In this document: in pieces, positions 22,104 through 34,868 of the stretch
Position numbering within the stretch: the stretch's first letter is position 1
How the letters are laid out: every line of letters begins with the position of its first letter
DNA from: Mortierella sp. BCC40632
Lineage: Eukaryota; Mortierellomycota; Mortierellomycetes; Mortierellales; Mortierellaceae
DNA length: 64,000 nt
Direction of reading: 5' to 3'
Assembly (NCBI GenBank): GCA_011634665.1
Contig: WAEK01000005.1
Span: 124,001-188,000 of the forward strand
Notes under the pieces: generated by a model
Databases searched by the model: none
Seen by the model: only the letters and a program-made list of their open reading frames with translations
What the model was told of the DNA's origin: nothing
Position numbers and translations under genes: made by a program

Positions 22104-24759
22104 CTAGAAGAGGGCTGCGGTCGCCCGCTTGAACAGGTTGGGCTTCTTCTCCTCTGAGGCCGAGTCAGGTACGGGCATACTCATATCAATAAACGAGCGG
22201 CCTGTGTCCAGATCGACGTCGACCAGAGCCAGGATCTTGGTCTTGGCCCAGAACTTGTTACCAAAGTAGAGTATGGCCACGAATGGAAGTGTCACATATG
22301 CAGACAAGAAGGCTTTCACACTGAAGGGTACAAAGGCGCGGTAACCCTGGCCCAACAAGATCGTCACACAAACGACGATAGTGTAGATAGGACCAAAAGG
22401 GTAGAGACGCGAGACAAAGGGGAGGTCCTTCAGGGACCGGCCCTGAGCCACGTACGCCATGCGGAACCGGATGTGGCAGAAAGCAATGCCGAGCCAGGCA
22501 ATGAAGCCCGTTGTCGAGGCAAGAGCCAGGAGCCAGTTGTAAGCCTCACCCTGACCAATCTGAGGCAACGAAACGATAAAGGCCAAGCAACCAACGAGCG
22601 CTGTTGCCATGACACAGTAGACAGGAACGCCGAACCGGTTAACATAGCTAAGGAACTGAGGCGCGTTGCCCTCTTTGGAGAGCGTATGCAGAGCACGTGA
22701 TGAGGCGTAGAGACCGGAGTTGCCAGCAGAGAGGACGGCGACCAAGATGACGGCGTTCATGATGTCGCCACCAACGGTGATGCCTGCTTGGATAAAGACA
22801 CGGGTGAAGGGCGACGACTTGACGCTTCCGTCCTTGTTGGCCAGATCAGGGTCGTTGTAGGGGATGGTCATACCGATGATCAAGATCGTCAGGACATAGA
22901 ACATGATAATACGCCAGAAGACCTGTCGGATAGCACGAGGGACGTTCTTGCGTGGGTTCTTGGTCTCACCGGCAGCAATACCGACCAACTCGGCACCCTG
23001 GAACGAGAATCCAGCGTTCAAGAAAATCGAGAACAGACCCAAGAATCCACCATGGAAGGGTCCAAGATTAAAGACTTCGGGTCCAGGCTTGGGCGCGCCT
23101 GGGAGAGGGGTACCGATGGCTCCACCAATGTAAAGGAATCCGACAATGACAAAGACAAAGACAGCAAGGACCTTGATCAATGACAACCAATATTCAGTCT
23201 CGCCATAGGCTCTGACCGAAATCATGTTCAGAGTCGTAAGAATGACAATGAAGACAAGTGCCCAGACCCAGCCTGGGCATTGTTCTTCTGAGATCCAGTA
23301 TGAGAGAATAAGCGATGAGGCAACGAGCTCTGTAGCGAGCGTAACCGACCAAGAGAACCAGTAAACCCATCCTATAACACAGATAATCAAGACGTCAAAA
23401 GTAGAGAGATGGTTAGTCATGGTGATTGCACCTGTGCGGAGTGAAAATACCAATCTTTCTGAAGCGTAGTCGTGCCAATCTGAGATAGAGTTGAGAGAAA
23501 AGAGCGGAGATCACTGTTCTTCCTGGTGCCTTTGGCCTTTAGTGCAGGTCTCATAGCTGCATAAAGATAGCAGACCAGGAAAAACTTACCAAGCATGAAT
23601 CCCAAGGCAGGGTCAAAGAACCGAGTTCCGTAAGCATTGATGGAGCCAGTGATAGGGAGATAGGTGGCCATCTCTCCGAGCGAGCTCATGAAGCAGAAGA
23701 CCATACTTCCGATCAAGCAGTAGGCCACCTGTGCATAACCTGGACCAGCCTCGGCGATCGAAGAGCCGGAGGCCAAGAAGAGACCTGTTCCAATGGTTCC
23801 TCCTAATTAATGCATCGGTGCAAGCGTGTCGATAGAAGCCGAAAAAGAAAAGAGCGGATGAGTACGACGATCTGAAGAGAGTGAGAGAAAGGAAAAACGA
23901 GAGTAGGATGTATATTTGCGAGAGCGGAGCTGTTCTCGATGTGCCATGAGATCATCGTTAGGGTGCTCAAGCATGAGGATATAGCCTCAGCCTACGCACG
24001 GAGGACCTCGTCTTTTCATACATCCGCGCAGGAGAAAATTTTTTGGCCGTTTTGGTTCCTGGGAACAGGGGCCAGGTGAGAGTAAAAAAAAAAATAACAA
24101 AAAGTGCCTCGGGAGTGGACGGGTTGTTTGGGTTGGAGTGGTTTCTGAGGTTCAATTTTGTATGCGGTCCAACGTAGAGGCCGCAAGCGTGCATTTGGAC
24201 GACCCCCATTGGACTTTGGGTACGCCCCGTCCAGACCAAATTGGGGTGGAAGAGTGGTTGCACAGAGCGACAAAATAGTGAATGTGTGCTTTGGCAGCCG
24301 AATGTGGAGGATCCAGGCGATGAGGCAGCTCGAAAACAGGATAGATTGCCCGCTCTCATGACATGGCTAGAGGGCGGTGTAAGCTGGGCAACGCAGGAAG
24401 AGGATAGGGGGTAGGGACAGCGAGGACCGTGTCCTTTGCCGAGACCCATGGTGGGCTATGGGAACGAGAAAGTAGAGGAGGAGGAGGAGGAGGAGGAGGA
24501 GGAGGAGGAGGAGGAGGAGGAGGAGGGAAAGGTTGTTGCCTGATCCCTGTTGCTTACCAAGAGAGATCATTGTCAAGTGGCGCGCTTGAAGGTTGCGCTG
24601 GAGACCTTGGTCTCCATTGTGTCCAGTGCTGAGGCCAGCATCATAGTTGATTGAGTTGGCACCAGCCTTCTCGTCATAGACATCGGCCTTGCTCTCTGTA
24701 TATGACTCCATCTCCAGGCCGTTGGCGGGAGCGTGCGTGATCGTGTGGTCCTTATCCAT
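22104..24759 (-). CDS. amino-acid permease, YAT/APC family
   Basis: Predicted 560-aa plasma-membrane amino-acid:proton symporter of the fungal YAT family. Exons: 24759-24558, 23802-23590, 23371-22104, with GT-AG introns in phase. Exon 1 gives a hydrophilic cytosolic N-terminus ending RHLTMISLG. Exon 2 begins with the TM1 signature GGTIGTGLFLASG, whose helix break binds substrate. Exon 3 carries the remaining helices, including GETEYWLSLIKV and SAGNSGLYASSRALH. The short tail has KKP near the end. About 12 helices are expected. Similarity to lysine/basic amino-acid permeases is suggestive, but substrate cannot be fixed from sequence. Intron 1 is unusually long (755 nt) and contains a GGA microsatellite. 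Confidence 0.9.
24474..24527. repeat. (GGA)n microsatellite in permease intron 1
   Basis: About 17-18 GGA units within intron 1 of the permease, close to its 5' splice site at 24557. It generates poly-Gly and poly-Leu shadow frames. Confidence 0.9.
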
Positions 24760-27350
24760 GCGAGGGGCCAGGGGGTGTACGGCAGGAACGAAGCAAGCGA
24801 CGGTGAGGAGGCGATAAAAGTAAGTCGCAGCGGAGTGAGAGGTGGGTTTGATGCAAAGAAGCTAACAAGTCGAACAGCAAGAGTGAAGGGAGAAGAGAAA
24901 TAGTTCAATGGGAAAGTGGAGGAGGGTATTGTACAGGTGGTATCAGAGCGGTTGGGGAGGAGGGATGGTATACACAGGCGGGCAAGTGGACGGCAAGACA
25001 AGGAGAAGAGAGAGAGAGAGAGAGAGGAAAGAAAAAAGGAAAAAGGAAAGAAGAGAGGGTGTCCTTTTGTACTTGATGCCCACATGCTCCCGTCGTGACT
25101 TGACCTGGTTCATAGCCTGGTTAGTGGTCTACTGAGCGGGGCTAGAGTTCAAACTGCGGCAAACGACCCGCTTGTCCTTGCAGCCGCTTCGTTTGTTCCA
25201 TCATTGTGACAGTCGCTACATTGTCTGCTCCGTCCATTTGCGGCACAAATCGACGCATCAATCAACGCATCAATGGACGTCTCTGGGATAAGAGAATGCA
25301 GGTCTTTGGTGGCCCTGACCCAGGAGCAGTTGGGGGACAACAAACAAAACATTGACGCAGGCGAGCACAAATAACCACATTTGGCACCGTGAGAGAAAAT
25401 ACCAGCAGGTCTGATATTCTAATATGGCCGTTGGGACGATTCGCCCCTTCCCCTTGCCTGTCGATCGCCGCGTGTGCGATTTTCCCGCTTTGTATTACCC
25501 ATATGGACACCCTCGCCCCTTTGCCCGTCGTGTCGTGTTGCTGGACGAAGAAGGGTGGTGGAGGTAGTCTAGTAATGAGGGAAAGAGAGAGGGCTTGTCT
25601 GGTGCTCTCGAAGAATACATGACTGGTTGCCTTGGCTTTCTCACTCCAAAACCTTAGTCTGTCCAAGCAACCATTCGTTGTCATCGCCCATCACTCGTCC
25701 GACAAAAGTTACTCATCCGAGAAAAGGGAGGAGGAGAGGACAGAAAGAAGAAAAGTCATCAACACAGGACCTATGATCTACTTGTCCAATCGACGGTGTT
25801 CATTGCCAATATGCAAGCGAGCTGTCTCCCCCGCATTCGGTGTTCTTTCCTTTTCCTTAAACATATACACACACGGAAAAGACTGGATCTCTCTACCTTT
25901 CAGGTTTTCTCCCATGCCTCCGCTTCTCCACTCTCTTTCTCGCACTCTCTTTCTTGCACCTTCGTCCCTGTCTCTCTTAGTCTTGCTCTTACCGAGCCCT
26001 TTGCCTCCTGTCGCATGATTAAGAAATGGTCGCCATCCAATCAATCCTCAGGACCCGCCACTCTCTATGAAGTCCGAACAGGTAGAGCAGGCTTCTGTAC
26101 CTTTTTCTTCTTTCTCTCTGATTCACTGCCGCCGAGGGTTCCTTGTTTCCCCTTGCTCTCGCTCCATGCGGACAGCATCATCTTTGGGTACTGAACAATT
26201 GGTACGTATGTACCTTCTTCATCCTCCCGGCTTCTTCCACAAGAGCCTCCTCTTCCTCCTTTTTTTCATCTTTGTCGTGTGCTTGTTGAACATTCTTTTC
26301 TTCTTTTTTGTTTTTCCAAGCCAGAGTATGTTTGCAATGTTCCAGGATGTATGTACAGGTGTGGTCTAATAGCGAATAATGAATGCTCACGCAACACAGA
26401 TCGCCTGTTGTAAACGATCCGATCCATGTCTGTATTTGGGGCACTTGCCGCTTATCCACACGGCCATGTGTCTCCAGAATGTTAGTCTATGCAGCCCTAA
26501 AAAAAAAAAAAAAAAAAGAGACTTTGATCTAGTACTTTTTGCTCTAGTGCATCTCTATCCTTACGAATGAACACGGAAGTAGTAAAACTATTTTCCTGTT
26601 CACTAGCCTATACTCAGTACGCTGTGCTATATACCGTTGGGGCGTTTCTTTTCGTAACGTCAGTGGCAGTCTTCCTTTCCGTCTTGCGCAGGGAATTAAA
26701 GTCCTTCGAGCGGTAATTGGATAGAGGACAAGGTTCACCGCTTTTGGCCCTTTTGTCGACAAGGTGCATGTAGTCTCCCTTCACGTCTGGATCTGGTACC
26801 TTTCTTTTCTTCTCTTCTCTCTCTGCGGGCAAGAACTCTCTACTCCCCGTTCCCCTGGATAAAGTTGACGCCAGATGACAAAATCTACCCTGCCACAGGT
26901 CTGGATTGACCCCTGCACCCCTTCTAATGCTCTTTTAAGCCCTTTAAATGAGAGTGGGTTTCCTCCCTCGAAACCTTCCCACGCACACGTGAGCCCCAAT
27001 GTCAGAGGACATTAGTCGCTAAGTTCCTTCTTAGACTTAAAAAGTCCTGGCAAGAGGGGCAACGTATTGTTAATACTTCCTTCTTCCCCGCTCCTTACCG
27101 ATTACAGCGTGGATGTCCTTAAACTACGAAGTCGACTAAAAAAAAGGCATCGCAAGAGCAAAGAGCAAATTAGGCGGGTTGATCTGCAAGGCAGCCGCCT
27201 GCTCCTGACAATCTGATGGACTTACAAGAATTTGGAGGTGGACAGGGCCCGCTAGCATCTAGAGAATCAGCTGTCTCGCTTAGGTAACCAAGGCAACCGT
27301 TTTTTACACGGGTGCCAAATGCATATCAGCAAGGTACTTTTGCAAAGGGT
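24760..27350. other. intergenic, no gene seen
   Basis: Permease 5' flank followed by about 2.6 kb without a supported gene. An A run lies near 26499-26517. Frames of 60-140 codons occur, several Arg/Glu- or Ser-rich from skewed base composition. No tRNA, rRNA or transposon signature was recognised. Confidence 0.45.
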
Positions 27351-27353
27351 CAT

Positions 27354-27982
27354 AGAACAGATGTGTTTATTGTCCAAGCTCACATTCACTACTATTACAC
27401 GTTTCAACACGGCTGCGAAAACTGGAAACGCTCGGCACCGCCCTCACTAACACCTACCTCGAGATCGACTCTAATGTGTCCACCATCAAGAATTTTGTAC
27501 GGCTCAACTTGTTGGCACGGAACTCACGGAGGCTCTGTCCGCTTTCAGTGGTGCATGTCGGGTATCTAACTTTCTCCGAACCCAAGTTGATGTCTTTCTT
27601 CTAGCACCGTGGGTGGCTCAAAGAAAGATGCAGGGGATGAACCGCCTGTACCTTTCCAACCTTACCGCCGAGGGTCTCCCATTGGTAGTATAATCAGGGT
27701 ACTCGTGGCGGATGTGGGACCACAGGGGTTGTAGTCGAGGCAGCGCGCCAGGAAGGGTGTCATCCTAGCTACAAGGCCCTTTTTTGAAAGGCACCTATGG
27801 ATCATGTCAATTCTTAAGGCAATTCAGACTTCGGCTCTGAACGGATCCATCAGGACAGATGGTCACAAGCTGCAGCTCCTATACGATTTTGCACCAGAGA
27901 TCAAGCTGCCACCTCGCCTCACAAGCACTGTTGGTGGAGAAGGATTTAGGGGAGAAGACATCTTTAGTCTTTACACTTGATG
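27354..27982 (+). pseudogene. decayed coding relic, possibly transposase-derived
   Basis: Three short open segments read as ordinary protein but lie in different frames with stops between them. 27354-27602 contains TLGTALTNTYLEIDSN and IKNFVRLNLLARNSRR; about 27630-27690 contains NRLYLSNLTAEGLPLV; 27797-27979 contains SIRTDGHKLQLLYDF. Same-strand order suggests one degenerate protein. The TDGH-LQL motif is reminiscent of RNase H-like transposase families (TnpB/Fanzor-like), but this is a weak resemblance. No terminal repeats were identified. It may equally be the relic of a multi-copy fungal gene. Confidence 0.3.
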
Positions 27983-28050
27983 TGCTTTTTCTTATTATCG
28001 TTTAGGAAGAGCTATGTTTATGGTATATTGTGCTCTTTTAGCACATTGTT

Positions 28051-29445
28051 CTACATCACTGCGCTCATGACCCCCATCAAAACCACAGAACCCAATAAGG
28101 CCTTGTTCTTCCACTCAAGATTCAGGGCGCTATTTCCGCTGTTCCTCCCTCCATTGCCAGTGCTATTGGGGACTACATCTTTGGATGGACCTTGACCGTT
28201 GTATTTGACTCCATTCACCTGAGCCACCGTTTGAAGCAGTGATCCCTTTTCATAAAAGTCAACAGCAACAAAGGTGGGGATCTGTTGGAAAGTTGATCGG
28301 CAATTGTCCACATGGCCAGTCAGATCTGGGCCGTTTGTCTGGGCGGCATCATCAGGCTGGGACATGTCAATGACCTTGTCACCAAGCTTGAATGTCTCAT
28401 AGATAAAGTGGTTCAATAGGTACATCTAACGGAGAGAAGGGATGGTTAGCTGTGGGTTCGAGAGAAAGAAAGAAAGAAAAAGAAGAAAAAGAGAGATCGT
28501 TACCTGTTTTCGCTGGTCCTTGGGGCGGTCAACTGTGCATGGGTAAGGGTCGCCCTTGATGATGCGCCAGGGAGTCTCGAAGATAAACTCAAACTCTGAC
28601 ATCAGCCTAAGCATAAAAAGGTAGTCAGGATCATCTTTCTAGGAAAACAAGACGCGTGCAGGGCTGTGGAGAAGGTGATGTCTCGATCGCCTGCAGAGAT
28701 AAAAAAAAAAAGCTGGTCTAGAGGGGCTTACCAAGGAACAGCGGGGTCTGCCCCAACGTCGATAAAGCTGACGATACGCTTGCCACTCGAGATCATCTGA
28801 GCCAGTGTGGGCCACTTGGTATTGCCCGCGGGTTGAGTGTACAGGTAGGACTCAACACCCCCTGCCTTGTATGCAGCCTGAGTAAAGTAGAAAGAGCCCA
28901 TTGAGAGTGAGCAGTTGAGCATGGGTGAACGATTGCGTTGCTCCGTGGACTCTTTTGGGACAGGGAAATAAAAAGGTCATAGAGGTTGTTTACCGTACCT
29001 GGAACTGGGCAGCCGGAAGTTTCTTGGTGTTCTCCCAGACGATGGAGACAATCTCGTTCGGGTTGGCATCAAGGAACGTCTTTATCTGCCCAAGAGTCTT
29101 TGAGAGAGTACCACCGTCGACAAGAAGGCAGGTCCCATGGCAGAGTTGGACCTCGTTGGGGTTTTCATTCAAAGTTGGGTGGGCATCCAACATAAAGGCT
29201 CGAATACCATCTTTGAGCTGGGTTGGGATGTCAAGGACCTGGTTGGTGCCAAGTCCGCCTTTAGGAAGGAATGAGTATGAGTTATGGGTGGTCGGATAAG
29301 AGACGTTGTTGTAGGTTCGGGAGCAAAGTTCGGCATAGCCATTGCAGGCTTGGGCTGGAGCTTGGGCTTGGGCCGGAACAATGGACGGCCCAGAGAAGAA
29401 GGCGACCAGGGCAACGGTCAGGGGAAGTAGGGGAGAGGCGCGCAT
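28051..29445 (-). CDS. secreted PLC-like phosphodiesterase, GPI-anchored
   Basis: Predicted 356-aa PI-PLC X-like protein in four exons: 29445-28999, 28877-28732, 28606-28504, 28425-28051, all GT-AG and in phase. The frame is open upstream to 29493 only from a TTG; the ATG at 29445 starts a clear signal peptide ending near AQAQA. The domain opens with YPTTHNSYS, whose His corresponds to the first catalytic His of the superfamily, followed by LDAHPT and LCHGTC. SFIDVGADP and the VPWLMSEF junction fit the barrel. The C-terminus has Asn/Gly/Ser residues then a 20-residue hydrophobic tail, as in GPI-anchor signals. Substrate unknown; lipid or glycolipid phosphodiesters are possible. Confidence 0.85.
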
Positions 29446-29849
29446 GAGAGTTGGGTGAGTAAAGGGTCGTAAGAGGAAGAGGAGTAAGGGCAAGAATGGC
29501 AGTGGCGGCAGTATAAAAGGAATGTGGATCGACTTGGCTGTCGGGCTGGTAGGGTGTAGATGATGGCGATGGAAAACTGAGCGAGGATGGGATGAGATTG
29601 ATTGTAGATGTGATCGAGCTCATGGCGTAACCTGGGCTATTGCTCTGCAGCCAGAGGAAAGAGGTGTTTGCCCAACGGTCTGGTCTGCTGAGGGAGAGAG
29701 TGAGTGAGTGAGCAGCAGTAGCTGGCAACACACAAACACCTTGTGTATCCAATCCAGAAGTACTTTGAAAATATGTGGAGTTGGCCACAAAAATAGACTT
29801 GAGAGAGATTTTCCTCACTACCCTGAATCTGCACCGAGCAGATCCGAGA

Positions 29850-29851
<2 letters not shown>

Positions 29852-29901
<50 letters not shown>
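29852..29901. repeat. (ATC)n microsatellite
   Basis: About 16-17 perfect ATC units, giving poly-His, poly-Asp and poly-Met shadow frames. Located 400 bp upstream of the PLC-like gene; non-coding. Confidence 0.95.
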
Positions 29902-31578
29902 ATTCCATCCATTAGTCAATGGCGCTATTATCGGTGGCACCAGGTGGCATGATGGAGCATCGTCTCTTTTCGCATCGCGATGTACTCTGCATCTGTCGAG
30001 GCTCGACTTACTCGGCTGTGTTATGTCGGAATGCGCCTCCTCGGTAATGTTGGGTATCTCGAGGCTTTCAGGCTTTCTTGTACCTTTGTGTTGGTGAAAA
30101 CGCCGACGCGTGGCGTCAAAGCGGTGTTACATGGGCTGAAGACCTTTTAAGATTAGTGAATGGGTGGCCACGGCAGATCCAAGGCCTTGCACCATACAGA
30201 TCTTGCCCTGAGAGTGAGATCTGAATCAGCCTGGAACTGGAATGTCGCTTCACGTTCAAAAGTCATTCACGTACGGATATAGTCAACAAGAAAAGGCTGT
30301 TGGTGTGTGTGCGCGCGACCCAGATAGGCAAAAAGAGCCTTGTCCAAGGCAAAAGGCGGTTCCCTTCCCCCCTTTCAACAATCCCTTCCTCCCGAGTTCT
30401 CTCGACAACTCAAATGTGCCACTGCTCTCGTCTAGTCTGGACATTCGGCGCATCTCATCGCTCTAGCTGAGGCTTCTCTCTAGCTGAATGGAGAACAGGC
30501 ACAAGCAGCCCTGAAGCGAGTGTAAGCAGACCTTCGTCTGGTTTAAATGAAATAACGAAATTAACCCATTACACGCATGGACAAAGGAGAGATGACGATA
30601 GGGTTATTTCTTTGTAACGCGTCCTTGTCCTTACTGCGTCTTGGCTTGATGTTTGAGGTGCAAACCAACTTATCAAAGTGGTCCACCATCAGGCTTGCCT
30701 CTCCTCCCTTCTTCCTTCTCCCCTCCCCTCCCCCATGCGGACGACCACACGGCCCAACAAAGACTTGAGGCTGATGTCCTTCTCTCTCCACCCACTCTGG
30801 CTGCCTTCTCCTCCTCTCTCCTCCCCCTTTCCTCCTCCACACATCCCTATTCAGCGCTTGGTCTCGGCCACACTCTCAGGGTACCACCTTAATCTGCCGT
30901 CAAAGAAACTATCATCTCTAGTCATATCTCCTATCTAACAGCGATCGCCTGGCCATTAACCCTGACTGTGTCTATGTTCTGGGCGCAAATGAAGGAGTTA
31001 GAGTTAAGGACGAGGAAGGATCAGAGTCTTCTCTCTATAAGCTTCTCTGGGAGTTGAAAAAAGCCCGAGTGAGCGACGTTTGGCTTATTCGTAGAGCCAT
31101 GTTGACATAGGACAATTCGTTCGCTGGATACGACTTGGATGCATTACTCGTGCGAATAGGACCGCGGCATTGTGCAATGATAGGACTCTAGGAAGGGGTC
31201 GCGCCTTGCATCTAGGCTGTTATCAGTCTATCTTGGCCTGGCCCGGCTCTGCTCGAGCTGGTGCAGACGGGAGGCATGGAAGACAGGAGGCGACGAGACT
31301 ATGTGCAGGCAGCGGACAGTGAGCAGCAGCGTGCGAGGAGGCGAGCAAGGGCAATGGACAGTGCAAGCGAGGAGGTGAGGCCCTGGCTCTAACCTCGCCA
31401 GGGCAAATAGACGACACTAGGACTGACAGGGCAGACATGCCTGACAGACAAGAAAGAACAAAAGTTTGAGAGAAAAGAAAGAGAGGGAGTAAAAAAAAGG
31501 GCAGGAAGTCGCCTGCAGCAATCGCGACGCGGGCAGCCTCCTTTGTAGGCACATTGCCGTTTCTGCCATCTCCCGCCT

Positions 31579-31579
<1 letters not shown>

Positions 31580-31615
<36 letters not shown>
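31580..31615. repeat. (CT)n microsatellite
   Basis: About 18 CT units in a pyrimidine-rich stretch 280 bp upstream of the fusion-gene ATG, possibly in its promoter or 5' UTR. Confidence 0.95.
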
Positions 31616-31619
<4 letters not shown>

Positions 31620-31896
31620 CTTCTTTCTTTTCTTTTCTCTCTGTCTCTGTTTCCTTTTCTCTCTGTCTCCTTTTGCTTCTCCTTCTTCTTGCTTGCTCGC
31701 CCCATCCCATCCCAACCTCACCCACGCTCCTCCACCAGATTGGCGATTGCAATTGCTGAATCTGACTTTTGAGTCCATTCGTTCATTCATATACATTCTC
31801 GCCCTGCTCATCCACTTCTCATCCCGCCAACACCCACCAGCTGCACTGGCACAAAACCCTATTCCCTTTTAATTCCGCCTGTTACACCAACTATAC

Positions 31897-34868
31897 ATGG
31901 CCAGAGCGCGGACTGGTCGCACGGACTCAGTCTTGTACTCCCTCCTCCTCCCAACCACGACACGTTCTCCGTCTCCATCTCCATCTTCATCCCCATCAGC
32001 GCTCGCCTTGTCCTCGTCCCTTTCTCCGTCTTCATCAGAGTTCACGTCTGTGCCGCCGTCCGCCGCCATCATGGCCGGATCGATGCCACAACAGAGGTCG
32101 CCTACACCGATGCATTCCTCAGCGTCGTCGTCGCAGCTTCTCAACCCCCATTCCAGTTCTGCCTTCGCCTCCTATGCCTCCTCGATCGCTTCCTCTCCTG
32201 GATCAAGGCCTACTTCGCCTGCTTCCACGGCCAGCGCCATCTCCTCCGTCCCAACACCCCCTCAATCGCCCCCTCACTTCCACCACAAGCCTGGTCCCGG
32301 TTCCACACCCCCACCGGCACTTCACTACCACAACAATATTGTCCTCCCCTTGTCAGGTCCAAACCACGCCAACACGCCAGTCTCTTCCACGACATCACCC
32401 CAGTTAGCCTCACCTCTGTCAGAATCACCCATCTCGACCCCTGACCACCCTGGTCATCTCAATGCTCGCCCACATGGCCGCCAGTACTCGGGGTCCATGT
32501 TTTCTGCAGGTGCAGCGTTGCTCGCTCAGCCTGTGACACGCATAGTACTTGTCCTGACGATTGTCCTGACAGTCATCTCACTAGGTGGTCGGTTCCCAGA
32601 CCATTGCACGGCACCGTCGCATGTTCTTTATGCGGAACAGTACCCAGCCTTGTTGGCATCACCTTTTATTGTGCCTTTGACCCCAACACTCCTCGCATCT
32701 TCACAACAGACTGTGGGAACAGCAGTATTGCTCGGAGTTTCGAACTTGCTCTCGCTCAGCCTTTTTGAGGAGCGATTGGCAGGGGTGTTAAATGGGCATG
32801 GATCCCGAGTGTTTCGTAACTTGTTTCTGGGAATGGTCATGTCTGTCATGGCAGCCCGTCAGTTGCTTGGATTTATTTTTTCGAGGGCATTTGGCTGGCA
32901 GGTGCCATGGCTATTCTTTAGCGATTCTGCTCATGAATGTAACCTAGGTAAGTTCACACGCAATGGCATGGTGGAATGATTCCAGTCGGTCGGGAGTCGG
33001 GGGGAAAAGATTGCATCATGTGCCAGATTCTTATGTGCTCATTCACAAATGGGTCGCAACCGAATGTCCATCCGACAATGGGACGACAACGGGAGACGAG
33101 GAGAGAATGAGTGAGCGGGAGAGGGGAAGAGGAATGGCCAACAACGGAAACACATCAAAAGGGATGATTTGGTTTCAGGATTCCCATTGGGCAGATGCTC
33201 AACCATCCCAGATCTGCTTCCAGTCAGATTTGACATGCGCCATCGCTCATGGTCACTCCATACTTTTCTCGTCCTACACACAGTCATTCCTTTGCACAGT
33301 CAGGTCTCTTCCTCCTGAAGACCATCGTCTTCTACACCCTACCCGCCAATTCTCCTCGTGAATGCCGTGAATGCGGGGTGTGCATGTTTGTGCAGAACGC
33401 ATGGGTCACGGACTCTGTTTGTTTGTCCCAGTGGACCCTGATGCCCTGGTCGCTCTATTTTTAATCGTTTGGTCCCTGTGCACAGAGCCACATGGCTGGG
33501 ACTGAGAGACAGAAAAATGCAATCACCATCGCACTATCACTAAAACGCCGCCCAATCTTCTCTCGCCTAGGCCTCGCCCCGTACCTCTTTGCCTTGCTCC
33601 CAATCCAGTTCCTGTTCCCAGACGTGCCTTCCTCCCCAGAGTCTAAGAACACTTCTCCCTGGAGCTTCCGACGAACCCATCTCCAGGTCGTCCTCTGCCT
33701 CTTTAATGTGGTCCCAAAGACTATTGTCTGGTGGGCCGGCAGTGGTCTCGCTGTTGGCTTCCTTGCCGTCTTCTTAATCTCGTATCAGCAAAGAATGGGC
33801 CGCTGGGGCAGCAGCAAGGCAAAGGCTTCGACCTATGAGAAGCAAATGTGGACTGAGGATTACTTTGCGATCGGAGACGATGCTGGCTACATGACCGAAA
33901 AGTGCGAGAGCGAGTTAGACTCGGTCGCGAGCACACCTATGTCGACACCTTTCTATGATCCTATGGATGTTAAGGATCGGCGACTCTCAAGATTGTTCTG
34001 CAAAGCTGCCGCAGCTGTGTTACCCGTGATCGTGGTCATACTCCTTTTCTTGACAGGCTGCAACCATTTCCATACCGCTAGACCCGACGTTTCGACGACA
34101 ACTCTGGGAACTACGATCGAGCCTCAGTCTCGATATCTCTTGACACTTGTTCTAATGACCGCCCCAAGAAAGAATGGAGTCGTTTATATCAAGGAGACAC
34201 TCTCGTCGTACCTAGACAACATCCCGGATGAGACAGTCGATCCGCTCTACTCTCGGATTCAGATTGTCGTCTACACACATTTTACTGATTTTGAGGGATA
34301 CGACGAGGCCAAGGCGTACTTTGATACAATTCCCAAGGCGCGTAAGCATGTCAAGTGGGTACGTGAGCAAGGATCTGAGAAGAATCATCGCAGGCACCTC
34401 ATCAGTGCGATCCGGCATATTGGCACCGCAGAGGACACAGTTTACCTTGGAATCATGGAAGACGATTTCCCGTTCTGTGCAGGAGGCTGGCAAGGGATGT
34501 TGAACCTGATCTACGAGGCCAATAGGCAGGTCCAGGACCACTGTGGCGTGTTTATTGCAACAGGTGGCAGCGGGCTCATCTTTAGGCGATCCGTGGCGTT
34601 AACAGCATCGTTTATTTTGGAAAATGATGCCAAAGCGTTGGAAAGAGGCGAAGCCGTCCCTCCACCAGACATCACTCTCCAGAATTGTATGTTGGGCAAG
34701 CACGAGTATTGTCAGAGCTGTGAAGGCAGCATGGTTGTTAGCAAGACGTTACTGCAAGGCCATCTTGGATATAACACTTCCAGCAGCAGCAAAGGTTATG
34801 GTCAAACTCAATTCCAGTGTGGTTGGCGGCATCCGTTCAACGGTTCACCTGTCGTCCACACCTTCTAA
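31897..34868 (+). CDS. multi-pass membrane / GT-A-like glycosyltransferase fusion
   Basis: Predicted 782-aa protein in two exons, 31897-32947 and 33571-34868, with a 623-nt GT-AG intron in phase. Residues 1-~205 are Ser/Pro-rich. A multi-pass region follows (TRIVLVLTIVLTVISLGG, a GVSNLLSLSLFEE segment, GLAPYLFALLP and WWAGSGLAVGFLAVFLIS), weakly like rhomboid/DUF1751-type proteins but without a clear GxSG. Then come an acidic linker, another TM (LPVIVVILLFLTG), and a lumenal domain starting YLLTLVLMTAPRKNG with EDDF as a DXD-like motif and many conserved-looking Cys. The last part resembles GT-A transferases of the MGAT4/GNT-IV kind (inference). A Golgi or ER location is likely. Confidence 0.65.

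Larger units (their letters stand above)
29446..31896. other. intergenic with ATC and CT repeats
   Basis: Divergent region between the PLC-like and glycosyltransferase-fusion genes, about 2.4 kb, expected to hold both promoters. It includes an (ATC)n tract at 29852-29901 and a (CT)n tract at 31580-31615 in a pyrimidine-rich leader near the fusion gene. No other gene seen. Confidence 0.5.
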
